Source of the DNA: Hippophae tibetana
Lineage: Eukaryota > Streptophyta > Magnoliopsida > Rosales > Elaeagnaceae
DNA: 64,000 bases
Assembly: GCA_037013495.1 (NCBI GenBank)
Contig: CM072807.1
Coordinates: 5,067,001 to 5,131,000, forward strand
Direction: 5' to 3'
Below are positions 1 to 11,889 of the stretch, piece by piece (positions within the stretch are counted from its first letter, which is position 1; each line of letters opens with the position of its first letter). The translations under genes and the position numbers were made by a program. The notes under the pieces are model-generated. The model had not been told where the DNA came from and did not search any database. It saw only the letters and a program-made list of their open reading frames with translations.

Positions 1-1218
1 TAATTTCATTATTATTTTTGTAAGTGAATAAATTTAGAGAACAATGACACAATAAGAATAAACATTTCAATGGTGTGACCAAGTTAAGAGAGTTTTCTTT
101 CCTTTTACCTTTTCATATTTATATGTGCACAATGAAACAATGTCTAATTTAAGTTTAAGGGAATGAACTTCATTCTATACTTTAATATTTGCTATGCATT
201 TTAAAAATAACTAAAATTGATTTGTTTTCATAAAAAAATATTATGCAAAAATAAAGGACTGTACATTTACTAAAGGAAATTACAATTTTAACTCAATTTG
301 ATTGAGAAATTTTTTTAGATGGTACTAATCCATGTTGAAATAATAATAAATTCTCGTATTATGGTAGTCTGACTATAAACAATTATAAAATAACGATGTA
401 AGTAACAATTGAATGACAATATTTACATATATAATAGCAATTTAATTTTAAGAAAAATACTGAAGATATTATTTTAATATTAACGATTTAAACATATTGT
501 AAAAGTTCTTATATTAGAAAAAATAAAATTGACAAATTATATATATATATATCCCTAAAACTTATTAAAAACAAAAACAACACACCCATAATATTAAACG
601 AGATCAAACTAAACAAATTTAATTTATAACAATTCAATTTAAACGGTATTTAATGTCAATTTATAGGTTAATGAATTTTTTTTATAAAAATATATGAACT
701 AAAATATTAGTATTATTATTTTCGTGGTTTTAAATTTTAAGGGTATTATAAATATTATTTTTTAAATAAAAAACCTCTGAATTTTATGAAATAATTATTT
801 ACATGATTCTCTAAAAAAATATATGTTTTCGTGTTAAAAAAATGCATTATATTACATGCTTCTCTATAAAACTCCCCAGTATGATTATTACGGTTTCTAC
901 TTTTCCCAATTCAAAGGACGAAATATCCTAATAGCTTTTTCTACTGCCATAACCTTATGGTTGGGTAATATAATGGTTTTTAAAAATTGATACTTTATAC
1001 TGTAAGTAAAACAACTATATTACATGATTAATGGTAAGAAAGATTTACTATGAACAAAGTGTGAAAAATAATGATACATATGAACAATTTCTTTTGATCG
1101 GTTAAATAAATATGGTTTCTCTCCTCTATTGTGACAAAGTATGAGCAGCTCAACAAATATGCATCAATATAACAAGATAAAAAAAATGCTTAATTGTAAC
1201 AGGAGGGAAAAAATCATC
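1..1218. other. AT-rich intergenic DNA and MYB3R 3' flank
   Basis: No coding signal on either strand. The part next to 1219 should hold the 3' UTR of the minus-strand MYB3R gene; the rest is AT-rich with short TA runs near 540. I see no repeat pair or recognisable element here. Confidence 0.6.
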
Positions 1219-4200
1219 TCATCTACAACCCTTTAAAAGATACGAAGAGGGACTTGAAATCCCAATTGAAGTGGCGGCTTTACCTTTACCATGCCCTGCT
1301 TTCTTCCCAGGAGTCCCACATTCACTGAAGTCAAGGACTCGACGCTCTGTCTGCAAAGAGCAGACACATAATAATCACTTCATCTCTTTGAATATTTTAA
1401 AGTGAAAACAAGAGAATTATATGATATAAACACAACTGGTTTTACATGCATAAAATTCAACTGATCAGGAACCATGGATTTTCGCAAATTAAAAGGGACA
1501 ATGATGGAAGGTTACACTGGTTTATGACACTTGGACAATGAAGTAGCTGAAGATAAACGAGGGAGGGGGGGGTAACAAAGTTAAGTTTTTTTCTTCCCAA
1601 TTCCTCAAGTTAAACAAGTTTATGGTTTTGATCAAACAAAATAGACCATGTGATTCTATCTGAGTAGCTGATGGCATGGACATTGATCATCACAAAAAAT
1701 GCTGCCAAAGTCAGTAGAAGGGTGGGCCAAAACCAGGATATTGATGTTAATATCGGGAAAGTTTTATCAAAATAAGTATTAAAATGTATCGTACCAAGAT
1801 ATTTGGTGGCAAATGGGAATGAATTGCAAGTTGATCAGGGGGTATGTTGCTGTTCTCCTGCTCCTGAGCCTCGTGGTTGATGTGTCCCTTCTTAAATAAT
1901 GTTTCAGGGGTTTCATCTCCCAAAACTTTCTGGGCACTAGCATAAGCAGCAGCATTTTGCTGGCTTATCTGTTTCATCAACCCAATGGCATCATAGTTTC
2001 TATCCCCTGGGCTCATTAAATACCCTATATCCTAGAGACATTCCACCATAATTGATTAGAAACACAGCACTTCTGTTATAAGGTCAGATAGTTACATTTG
2101 AGAACCTTTAATACCTCAATTGTGAGGTCGGTATCCATCCTGGGACCAGATAAGAAAGAACTGAAGAACCAAGGGGACTTCCATGCTGAAGGGGAATCAA
2201 GGCTTCTTTTAAACGGAGTTCCCCCAAATCTATAAACAAATGCAGCAAAATTGTCAGAGAATTTTTTTCATTTTTTCACTACATTACTGGAGAATTAAAT
2301 ACGGAGCTAGGGGGAAAAAAAGTGCAGCAAAGAACATAGGATGATTGTATCTTACATGCTGAAGTTTTCAGCTGCAGCATCACTGCCGGCATTATTCGTC
2401 ACCATCTCTAGGAGGGAAGATGACTCTGATTGATGCTTGTTCTTATTAACAGCTGGGGAGCAAATGGGTGCACATTGCTCCACAGAAGAAGATTTTGAAA
2501 CAACACCTTGATTTAACAAAGATGCAAAGCTTTTCTGAGACTGGCTTCTTGGTGTTCTAACACTTGCACCCAAGACTTTGTTAGCCTTGAAATAAGCTTG
2601 ATCAGGAGAAAACAATAGCAGATCATTCTTGTTAAGTTCAGCAAGAACTCCAAAAGACAGTTGTTCCTGCCAATAGTACCAAAGAAAATTAATCATAAAG
2701 GGATAAGATAAACCAATACTATGCTAATGTAACTCAGACTTTGGAGTTGAAATCACTTCCTACAGGAAGCATTTCATTCAGACAAACTATATTTAACTAC
2801 AGGAAGAACTCACAGCATCATTCTTGGTCGTAGTGTCAGCATCAGCCACTCCTTTCTTTTTCATTTCCTTAGACTCACAATCATCAACAACTTTCGCTGT
2901 ATCTGGAAATGCACTAGTATTAGGAGTGCAAAGTTGGGTTGGTTCGGTTTTGAACTAAAACTCAAACCAATCTAATCTAATCGGTTCTTAAAAAATAGAA
3001 ACCAAACCAAAAAATTTGGGTTGGCTTGGATTGGTTTTTGAAATTTTTATTTTTCTTTATATATTGTAACTCTTAATTATACAAACTTGTTTTATAATTT
3101 ATTTATATATATATATATATACACACACAAAATATAATCATTAATGTATAATTTAGATAGTTCTAAACTTTTATTGTAACCTATGTAAATATGTTAATTT
3201 GAATATATTTATCTATACCATGCACATGAGTATAACTACAAGAAAAAAGAATTAGGATTATAGATGACTAAGATTATATGTTAAGACTTTAAATTTTAAA
3301 TTAAAGACAACAAGAAAAATCTAAAAATATATATATATATAATAAAATTAATATATGTATATATATATGGGTTGGTTTGGTTTTGATTGGTTTTTGAAAT
3401 TTGAAAACCGAACCAACCCATATTAGATTGGTTATTCAAAATTTAAAACCAAACCAACCCAAAAATCTTTTAAAACCGACAAAATTGGATTGGGTTGGTT
3501 TAGTTCATGTAATTTTTGCAAACCCTTAATTTGTGTCGTTCCCTTTCCCATTATCTCCTACTAAGTTATTACCTTGGTTTTCTTTATCTTCAGAGGGATC
3601 TTCAGAGTTCATGTTTTGCTTAGACGATGGAGAAAGATAAAATGTTTTGTCACTCCCGCTATCATCAAACATAACATCTAAATGTGAAACATCTATGGTG
3701 TTCATTTCAACATTTATCTTTTTTCCATTTCTTCTATCAGACAATGGTGATAAGAACTCACGATTTTGCCTTTTCAAAATAGACGGTGTACCAGTGAAGG
3801 TTTTGGCGGCACTTTTTAGCACAACATCAGGACTACCATCATGTGTAGGGGAATCCCATAACCTAAATGGGGTAAGAGAATTCATTGAAGACATCATGAG
3901 CTTTCGAATACCAAGGGGGCTATATTCTTGCTGCATATCACTGCTAGATTGTACAAGATCACAGCTGAAAAATGGAACATCAAAACTTGGAAAAAGAGGA
4001 GGTTCATAATGTAGAGCTCCCGCACCTGGCTGTTCCTTGTCCACATTTGGTTTGACATCCATGGGAATTTTTTTTGTATCTGATCTTGAAGCAAAAGTAT
4101 TTACAGGGACTGTTTTTGAGGAACCATTTAAGGTATCTAGCTGCTCTAGTGTTCCCGTTATACCTGCACCATCATTGCAAGAAGAATTGGCAGAGTCATC

Positions 4201-7200
4201 AGCATAGACAAAGTCATCGGGTGATCGATTGACATATTGTTGTCCTTGAGCTCCAAATAATTGATTTGATGGCCCGTCAAGCCCAATCTGATCATTGTCC
4301 GCAGAAAGCAGAGCAGAGAAAAATGATTGTGAGCATGAAGTTTCCAATACACCAGAGCTCAAGGAACCATATAATTGTGATGCTCCCGTTCTAACATCCT
4401 CAGATATCTGGATGTCTGATGATGAGCAAAGTATTGAATCTGTGCATTGACTGAAATCAACCACACTCAGGATTTTTGTATGATTTTGTGAAGCAGAACA
4501 TTCGCCATTTGTCACTCCTGAAAACCAGGTCCTGTAACACTCATCATCAGATATCAGAAAATGATTTGGCTTGTCAACACTAACAGGCATACTACCCATG
4601 CAAGTAGAACCAGTTGACCATACTCCTGAAGTTTGCAATGACACATTCACAACGTCATGATGTCCAGCAGAAGTTATACAATCTGTCAGAAGTCCTGCTG
4701 ATTCCTGCCCCAGCTCTAGTGAAGAATTATTAGGCAAGTCTTGTAAATTGTACTGATGATCTCCACCATTAGAAGTTTCAGCATCATGTGAGAAAGGCTT
4801 ATCGTGTCCTCTTATTTCACAGGGAATTTCTGCTACGGTACAAACAGGATCTTCATAAGATGGATAATATGGTTCTGAATATGATGCTGGACTGGAGCTT
4901 GGTTCATTAGCCAGATGAGATCTTTTGGCCCTCAGAAATTCCTCTCTTGTATGTAACAGCGCATTGCCCATTTCAGTTGCAGAAGGAAAGCATGCAACAG
5001 CTGATTCTTGACTGCATTCTGAAATCTCCTCCACCTCTGTTTTTCTGTGTGTATTATCATCTGCACTACCTTGCATCCTTGAAGAGGATGAAAGAATAGC
5101 TTGGTTTTGATGACTAAAATGTTGCAGGCCTTGAAACTGTGCCAGCAAGCCTGATTTTATGTAAGAATCCAATTTCTTTTTCACAGAACTGTTCCAATGA
5201 TTTTTTATAGCATTGTCTGTCCTGTCAAGGAAAATAAATTAATCACAAATCAATCCGCTTGCACTCAAAGAAGTAGATATGACAGTTGCATTGAGATCTC
5301 ATAAGATAAAAGAATAAATCAATATATCTTTTGTGGAGAGCGATCAAAGTGAGGCAAAGCAAGAACCTCTCCCTCCCTTTTTCCACCATTCTCTATCTCT
5401 CAGAGTTCAAATAAACAAGAAATTTACCTTCCTGGCAAGAACTTCGTAAGTTCTGCCCATTTATTCCCATAAATCTGATGAGCTCTTATCAGAGCCAACT
5501 CCTCTTCTTGGGTCCATGCCTCTTTATTTATAGCAGGATTAAGGTGATTGTGCCACCTAAGATTAGTTTCAAACCATGAGTAAAATAGTAGATGGATAAA
5601 ACTAAATACTTCAAACATAACATCCATAAAATAATCATGCAACATCTGGTGGTTTATTTAAGACTGACAGGATTGTTATACATAATAACATGAACAACAG
5701 TGATCAAAACTATGATGATTTATGCATAATGATATATGAATTTAAGAAGATAAGAAGATAACAAACAGATGAAGCTAACAATAACGTAAACAACAGATTA
5801 ACCATTTGCAAAATAATCCACAGCCTTACCTTTCTCTACATTGCTTACCAATACGTCCGGGTAGATGTTGTGCTATGGTGGACCACTTTTTTGGCCCGTA
5901 TCTGTTCACCATTTCAATTATGATCTCATCCTCCTGTACATTATACAAAAGTAACAATTGAGGTAATATTAGATATTATTGAGATTAATTTTACATATAA
6001 CTGGGGGTTCTACTGGAAGCATCACAAATTTATACCCAATGCATGAAGGAAATTAGCAGAAAATAAAATAGAGTGATTTTGGATTACCTCTTTAGACCAT
6101 GGACCTTTGACAAGTTCTGGATTCAAGACCTTCTGCCACCTATGGAGACATTGTACATCAGTCCGATCCTTGAAACACTCCGCTACAAACAGTCAAATTT
6201 TACAATTATACAATTTGCAGAATTAAGATGGGGAAAATGAATGGAAGAAAGAAACAATTTTTTAAAAAAAAAAAAAGAGTAACAGGCTTTTAACATTTAC
6301 ACCGAGCACGACCAAGAAAGGAAGAGAACCAGCCAGAATACATGCAAGTATTTTGAGATTAAGTGAGAACCAAACAACATCAAAGTAGCCCAACACAATA
6401 AAAAATTGTTGTCCTTAGCAAGAGATTTTTAGAGTTGGTGCAATTCACAATGATTGGAAGATACACATGAGGTTGGTTTAAATTCAACTAAGCTTAAATA
6501 ATACCTATTTTCTTCCAGTTCTTTCCTTTAAAACGCTGAACAGCCCTCCCCAAAATCTCATCCTGGGTACATGTAAGATTCATCAGTGAGCTCATAAATT
6601 TTTATTTTGAGGGAAAAATGGAAGGAATATACTCCGAATTCATGTATGAAAGCCACCAAAACCTGACTAGGTTAAGCTCAATAATTAGATGACCAAATAA
6701 GAAATACTATGATCAATATATGGAAGGTGAAAGAGTGAATTACAGCACCAATAATAAATTTAAAGAGCTTCGATGCTTTAGGACGTGTGTAAAACTTATA
6801 AACGTTGCAATCGAATATATGGGACTAAGAAAATGTCTTGCATGCATAATTTCTCATAAGTTCAGTTTGAAAAAATAAATTTATTAAAAAGCCATAACCA
6901 CAGCCAGCTCATGATACTTGTGAGATAATTTAACCGAGTTTAGCATGCTATTAAGCTTAATGAAGTATGAAAGCTATTAATAAAGGCAAGAATCAAGAAA
7001 TATTTTTCATGCAAGCTTCCAGAATGTTTAATACCAGATGGTGGAAAATGAGATATCACATGTAGGCAACTGGATACAGTATTTATGAGTATAAGTGCAC
7101 TCACCTCTTCAGGTGTCCACTGCCCTTTGGTGGAACGCCTTGTAGGCCCACTAGTTCTCCTATGAGAGGATCATTACATAATGTTAATAAATTCAACCAA

Positions 7201-7367
7201 AACAAAATTCATATTTCCTAAGAATTTCTTCTCACAAAAAGCAAACACGAAAAATAAGCCATCTTCAATTTGCTTCTAGTGAATTACCCATGTAGAGCTC
7301 GAATTTTCGGAATCCCATCGCCTGCCCCATCCAAAGGAGTAGAATTTTTCCTCTCACTATCTTCCAT
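1219..7367 (-). CDS. MYB3R: R1R2R3-type MYB transcription factor (MYB3R, G2/M class)
   Basis: Three-repeat MYB DNA-binding protein; the family binds MSA elements in promoters of G2/M genes such as B-type cyclins, in the nucleus. Coding exons as read: 7288-7367, 7105-7159, 6505-6562, 6088-6182, 5830-5933, 5428-5556, 3573-5221, 2814-2902, 2356-2666, 2115-2229, 1795-2031, 1219-1350. All junctions are GT-AG and the sum is 3054 bp, giving 1017 aa. R1 lies at about residues 37-85 (KGQWTPEEDEI), R2 at 86-137 (KGPWSKEEDEI, GKQCRERWHNHLNP) and R3 at 138-190 (NKEAWTQEEE, TDNAIKNHWNS). The C-terminal block beginning IFGGTPFKRS (about 857) and continuing DIGYLMSPGDR is the conserved end of the activator-type MYB3Rs, where the family's self-inhibitory region lies. 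The 1.65-kb exon encodes the Ser-rich middle. The start is the first ATG before R1. Intron 2903-3572 holds a hAT-like MITE. Confidence 0.96.
2921..3528. mobile_element. hAT-like non-autonomous element in a MYB3R intron
   Basis: About 608 bp lying wholly in the intron 2903-3572. One end reads TAGGAGTGCAAAG; the other, read inward on the minus strand, reads TAAGGGTTTGCAAA. Both ends are followed by runs of the AACCAAACC / GGTTTGGTT type in opposite orientation, so the element is a diverged inverted repeat around an AT-rich core. The flanking 8-mers (actagtat and atttgtgt) agree at only 5 of 8 positions, so the target duplication, if real, is decayed. The terminal TAGGRGTG form is typical of plant hAT MITEs. 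Confidence 0.75.
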
Positions 7368-8170
7368 TATTTCCTAATAGACAAGTAAAGTTGCATAACC
7401 CAATTCTTTCTGGAAAGCAACTTTGTCCGCTATTTGTCATCCAAATCATGACAGTTTCTCTAAAAACTGGCAATAGCATCCTTTTCGCACTAGCCATCAA
7501 CAAAATTGGGAAAATATACAAAATAAGTTCAGCAATAGTACAAATGTACACATTGCACTCAGCATTAATGATAAAGGCAGAGATACTAAAGAGAACGAAG
7601 ATAAGAAATGGAAGAAACATAATTCCATAGTTTGCTAGTTCAAAACAAAATAAAGCAATGCTTGAAATTCAAACTGAAAAAAAAACGAACTAATTCATTG
7701 AAATTTCGCATGAATGTTGACATTAGGTGAAGATCAATGAAATGAATCACAAAATTCATCAGAATTAACCTCAAGAGAAAGAAAAACATTAAACATAAAA
7801 AAACATTCAAATCCAGAGGTTTTTCCAGTAGAAAAAGATCGCCGAAAGTGACCAAAGAAAATATTCGAAATTCATAATAAGGTTTAAGATAAAAATAAAA
7901 TAAAATAAAATAAATAGCAGTTTCAAATTTAATCAGACGAAAAGCCGAAGACAATAACCGATTTGAGCTTCGGGGAATAGCATGTGGCGATCCTAAGAGA
8001 CAAATTCGTCTGAGCGATCAAGAAAATGGGCTTATGCAGATCCAATCTATGATTTGCTGGAAAATAACGAAAGATCTAGTGAAGAAGCAGACAAAAGCGA
8101 AGAGAGATTATTTGAATGTGAGAGATTTTTTGAATGTGAGAAGAGAGAGAAAAAGAGAGTGAAACGGTTA
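7368..8170 (-). promoter_or_regulatory. MYB3R 5' leader and proximal promoter with MSA-like site
   Basis: Upstream of the ATG on the minus strand a splice acceptor (ctattag at 7374-7380) lies 6 bases before the start codon, and the AT-rich stretch 7381-7950 looks like a 5' UTR intron. The first leader exon probably lies at about 7960-8160, where CT-rich initiator-like sequence occurs. The plus strand carries AACGGTTA at 8163-8170, the core of the MSA element bound by MYB3R proteins. The UTR intron and start site are inferred; the motif is read directly. Confidence 0.45.
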
Positions 8171-8199
8171 GGAAAGTTATTCAAAAATAAAGGGACGGA

Positions 8200-10370
8200 C
8201 TTTACACTTTAAACCCTCTGATGTTATAGATCGAGCAAGTTTGAGTGAAAGATGACCTAGATTTTGACACGTGAATTTGACGCCGTCCTACTACTTACGA
8301 GTTACGACTTTCATTTTGTTGCTGAAAAAAAAAGGACAACAAACAAATTCAAAATCATGTTATTTTTCTTCTTATTTTTTTAATTTTTTTTTGTTTCATT
8401 TTTATACTTTTTTTAGTGCATCTGATTTTGTTATTTATTTTCAAAAATTGCGCCCATGAAAACTTTGAAAAATATAACTTAAGATCTCGGCTCCTAACCG
8501 AATTAGAAAGATGAATTAAAAGCATTAATGTTTTTTGATTTTTTGTAATGGTGTTAGTTGCCATTTGAATCTTAGTTTTATTGTCTTCTTGTGGTTAGAA
8601 AATTTGGTTACTAGCACAGCTAAGCTTCGTACCTGAAAAGGGAAAAAAGATATAATCTTAATACAATTATGTGTAATTAAACTATAAGTTTTTACCAATA
8701 AAATATTAATTAAAAAGTAAGTAGGTAAGATAATTTTTTAAAAATATATTCACGCTATAAATTTAATTCTTAAATAATAATAATATTTTTGACATATTTT
8801 TATTTAAATCATAACACCATTTTATAATTTATTTCCGTTTATATCAAAACTTCTACGTAATTGAATGTATTCAATTTCATTTCTTTTAGTTTTAGAAATG
8901 TTCAATCAATCCTAGATTCAATAGCTTATGATTCTCCAACAACAATAATTTATGTTCGTGTCTGTCTGTGCTAGAAGGTATAGTTCAATTCTAAAACAAT
9001 AGATTCATTTTTTTCTATACTTTGTTTCTCTTTTGATTCACTTATTGCTTTCAATTTTCAATTTAGTGTTACGTTGATTTATGCTTGATAATGCGTCATT
9101 CTTTTTAATTGAAACTTTATTCTTTTTCTTCAAATTCAATTAAATCTTTTTTTTTCTTAAAAATAAAAGATACAGATGATTTGATGCAAACAAGCTTGCT
9201 TCTTCAGATTTTAATACTTTCTTTCAATGCTTCTATCAAGAGAAAAACCTTTTTATTTTGATCCATCTTAAAAGAAATTTACTAGCTCTAATAATTGAGT
9301 AGTTGCTAAATACATTATTAATATTTCGATTTTTATATAATTTATTTATTCACGTAATTTTACTTTAAATTTTTAAAAAAGAAAAAAATATTAAATATAA
9401 TATATTCTTTGTTAATATCAATTGTTAATCTTGATCTCACCTTTTATACTTTTTTATTTTATAAAATTAAAAAGTGAAGATAAATATGTTCCATCATGCA
9501 TATAAATCCCTCTTATATACAATATTCTCTCATAAAAAAATATTTTTTAAGTTATTAAAAAAAATTATATATATGTTGTATTTAAAATATATTTTTTTAC
9601 ATTATACAAATAACAACATACATCATTTCATAAATAATGAAATGGTTTATCTTTAACATACAAACTCAATGGTTTTAGGATTAAAAAGAAAAAAAGAAAT
9701 AAACTTCTTTCATATAATTTAAATAAAAATAAAAGAGAGTCCATATTAATATAGTCTTCGATGACACTGTAAAATAAGGAACTACAATCAGGAGAATTTG
9801 AAATGATGCGTTAAGATTTGATTGAATCACATAATTAACAATATTAAATAATAAAAAATCAATAATAAATTAACATTTTACTTAATATCATCATATGACA
9901 TTTGTCTTGTTAAATTAAATATAGGTGTTATTTAAAATATTAACTTCCTACTTTTAATGTTTTTGTATTAATTAACTATTATTATTTAATTGTCTTTCGA
10001 TGAACTATTTCAATTAAAAATTAACTAATTTTAAAAAAAAAATCACCTACATGTAAAATTATAAAAACAAATTATTAATAAGATAATAAAATTATAATAT
10101 AAAATGTTTGCACATTTACTTAAATTTTTAGAATAAATTTGTTAATTTTTGGTTAAAATAATTAATTGATTGATATTTTAATAATAAAAATAAATTAAAA
10201 CAAACAAATATTAAAAGTAATAAATTTAAAAAAACACTTAATATAACTAAAATCAACCTTTACACTTCTTTTTAGTAAAAAAAAAAACTTTATTTTAGTT
10301 ATACACCGACAGTTGAAACGATTAAATCAAAGCTACTAAGCTAAACTTAACATTAACAGAATGAATTAAA
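8200..10370. other. AT-rich intergenic DNA
   Basis: Very AT-rich with poly-A and poly-T runs. The ORFs here are low-complexity (Lys, Ile, Phe, Tyr rich) and show no domain. I see no gene or paired repeat. Confidence 0.6.
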
Positions 10371-10379
10371 GTTCATGAA

Positions 10380-10691
10380 GAAGCTTTCATTAAGAGTCAA
10401 AAGGTGATGTAGTGCCTTATTATTGTCGTTTCGTAATTGTTTTATTTCCCTAAACCGTGCTTAGCATGTGAGTTAGTTATTTTGATTCTTTTTATTGCAT
10501 GGGTTGCCAGAGAGTGATGGCTAAGTATAAAGGTTATATGCTCGTGCCATATAAATAAATAGTTTCATATCCTCATAGTTTCTACGTTAAATTGGTACCG
10601 GAGCTTAGCAATTTTCCAAAAATTTCTCAAGCTTTCGATGGCTAACAATGATGGAGAAACCAAGCTTAAATGCTCAAATTGTACGAAATAA
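10380..10691 (+). mobile_element. Stub of a copia LTR with primer-binding site and gag start
   Basis: A TATA box (TATAAATA, 10550-10557) is followed at 10593-10604 by TGGTACCGGAGC. This is close to the initiator-Met tRNA primer site TGGTATCAGAGC that directly follows the 5' LTR in Ty1/copia elements. An ATG at 10638 opens an 18-codon frame (starts MANNDGETKLK, stop 10689-10691), as expected for a gag start. No further element sequence and no partner LTR is seen. The upstream LTR limit is approximate. The alternative is a short orphan promoter with a chance ORF. Confidence 0.5.
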
Positions 10692-10900
10692 TAAAAAAAA
10701 ACAATAAAAATAATAAAACTGTAAAATGTCAGAAAGGAAACACAAAAATCAAAGGAAAATCTTCAAACTTAAATTAACATTTCACTATTGCACAAAACCA
10801 ATTTTTGCAGCATAACTTTGACTGCCAATAATACAATATTAAAAGACACAAGCACAACAACATCTCTTGAACAGGCGACAGCTCGAGCTAAGTATATTAT

Positions 10901-11215
10901 TCAGAGAAAACAAAAATGGTCGCTAAAAAGACACATATAACACTTGCATATTACGAAATGGAGACCAATAAAACCCAAAAGTTGCAAAACAAGAATACTT
11001 CCATCTTCGCTTTCTGCGATGCACTTCCTGAGAAACTTGTCAGATGGAAGATTGCTATCGCCGAGGTAAAACTCAACCTGTAAAAATAGTTGTTAGAAGA
11101 AAATTTTAACAGCAATACAAACAAGCAATACACATAATACTGAAAGAAACTATGAACACTGAACCTGTCGAAGCACGTTCTTGGATGTTTCTTCGTCCAA
11201 TGAAGTAGCGGTCAT
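10901..11215 (-). pseudogene. La protein 5' gene fragment (La motif only)
   Basis: Exon 1 (11165-11215) encodes 17 aa ending KNVLRQ. A GT-AG intron follows, then exon 2 from 11077 opens VEFYLGDSNLPSDKF and ends its recognisable part at AESEDG. These are the first two exons of plant La, an RNA-binding protein that binds the 3' U tails of RNA polymerase III transcripts. Only the start of the La winged-helix motif is present; the rest of La, including the RRMs, is absent. Read through, the frame adds 32 mostly hydrophobic residues and stops at 10901-10903, 75 aa in all. The break falls at the expected exon 2 end, so this is probably a truncated duplicate. Both exons are free of stops and the splice sites are intact, so transcription remains possible. 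Confidence 0.8.
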
Positions 11216-11340
11216 TGTTGAAAGGTAAAGCTCGCAAGAGACGACGAGGGACTGACTTTCTTGTTCGCGCGCGTTTGAACTGGGTTGGGAGAAGAGGGAA
11301 AGTGTATTTAGGTTTTGCGGGAATTTTTGTTCGATGGACT
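11216..11340 (-). promoter_or_regulatory. Retained promoter-like region of the La fragment
   Basis: The DNA just upstream of the La fragment ATG is much more GC-rich than its surroundings. On the minus strand it contains ATTCCCGC (11319-11326), which fits the plant E2F consensus WTTSSCSS, next to a telo-box-like AAAACCTAAA. These motifs are common near plant genes for translation and proliferation. Functional use is inferred. Confidence 0.35.
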
Positions 11341-11591
11341 TTTAGCTTGAAGCTTTTACTAACACGCTTACACCAAAATTAAAATGATTTTTATTGACTA
11401 ACAACATATAACACGACAAAAATAATATAATAATTATATTAATATAATATAATTAAATAAGTTATTTAAATAATCATAATTTAGTATAATAATGATCAAA
11501 TAATTCAATTAATTTACTTGTATTAAAAAATTTCATCGATGTCATTAGATGTCATTAGATCAAATTATATTAATAAATTTTATAATTAAAT

Positions 11592-11881
11592 TAAATTTTT
11601 TTATAATATTTTGTATCTAATTTAAACCGAATTATTATTAAATTATAAATAAATAAATATTTTATTATATAATGTATAATATTTAAATATTATATACACC
11701 ATAATTACATTATTTATTATTTTAATTTAATATATATATATATATATTTAAAATAATAAATAATGTAATTATGGTGTATATAATATTTAAATATTATACA
11801 TTATATAATAAAATATTTATTTATTTATAATTTAATAATAATTCGGTTTAAATTAGATACAAAATATTATAAAAAAATTTA
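11592..11881. repeat. Perfect inverted repeat, 134-bp arms (hairpin)
   Basis: The arms 11592-11725 and 11748-11881 are exact reverse complements as far as I can align them by hand, separated by 22 bp of TA-rich loop. The arms include the non-trivial words TTTAAACCGAATT and ATTATGGTG, so the match is not only AT simplicity. A transcript would fold into one long duplex. It may be a foldback or MITE-like element; I see no clear terminal motif and only ambiguous AT flanks, so the class is open. Confidence 0.92.
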
Positions 11882-11889
11882 TAATTTAA

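Noticed and set aside
3647..4009. Plus-strand ORF of 120 codons
   Set aside because: Antisense shadow of the MYB3R large exon with no domain.
3526..5184. The 552-codon frame as a stand-alone gene starting at its own Met
   Set aside because: It is the large internal exon of MYB3R. The true exon starts at 5221 and ends at 3573 at an AG|GTAA donor; the stop at 3526 is in the intron, in MITE sequence.
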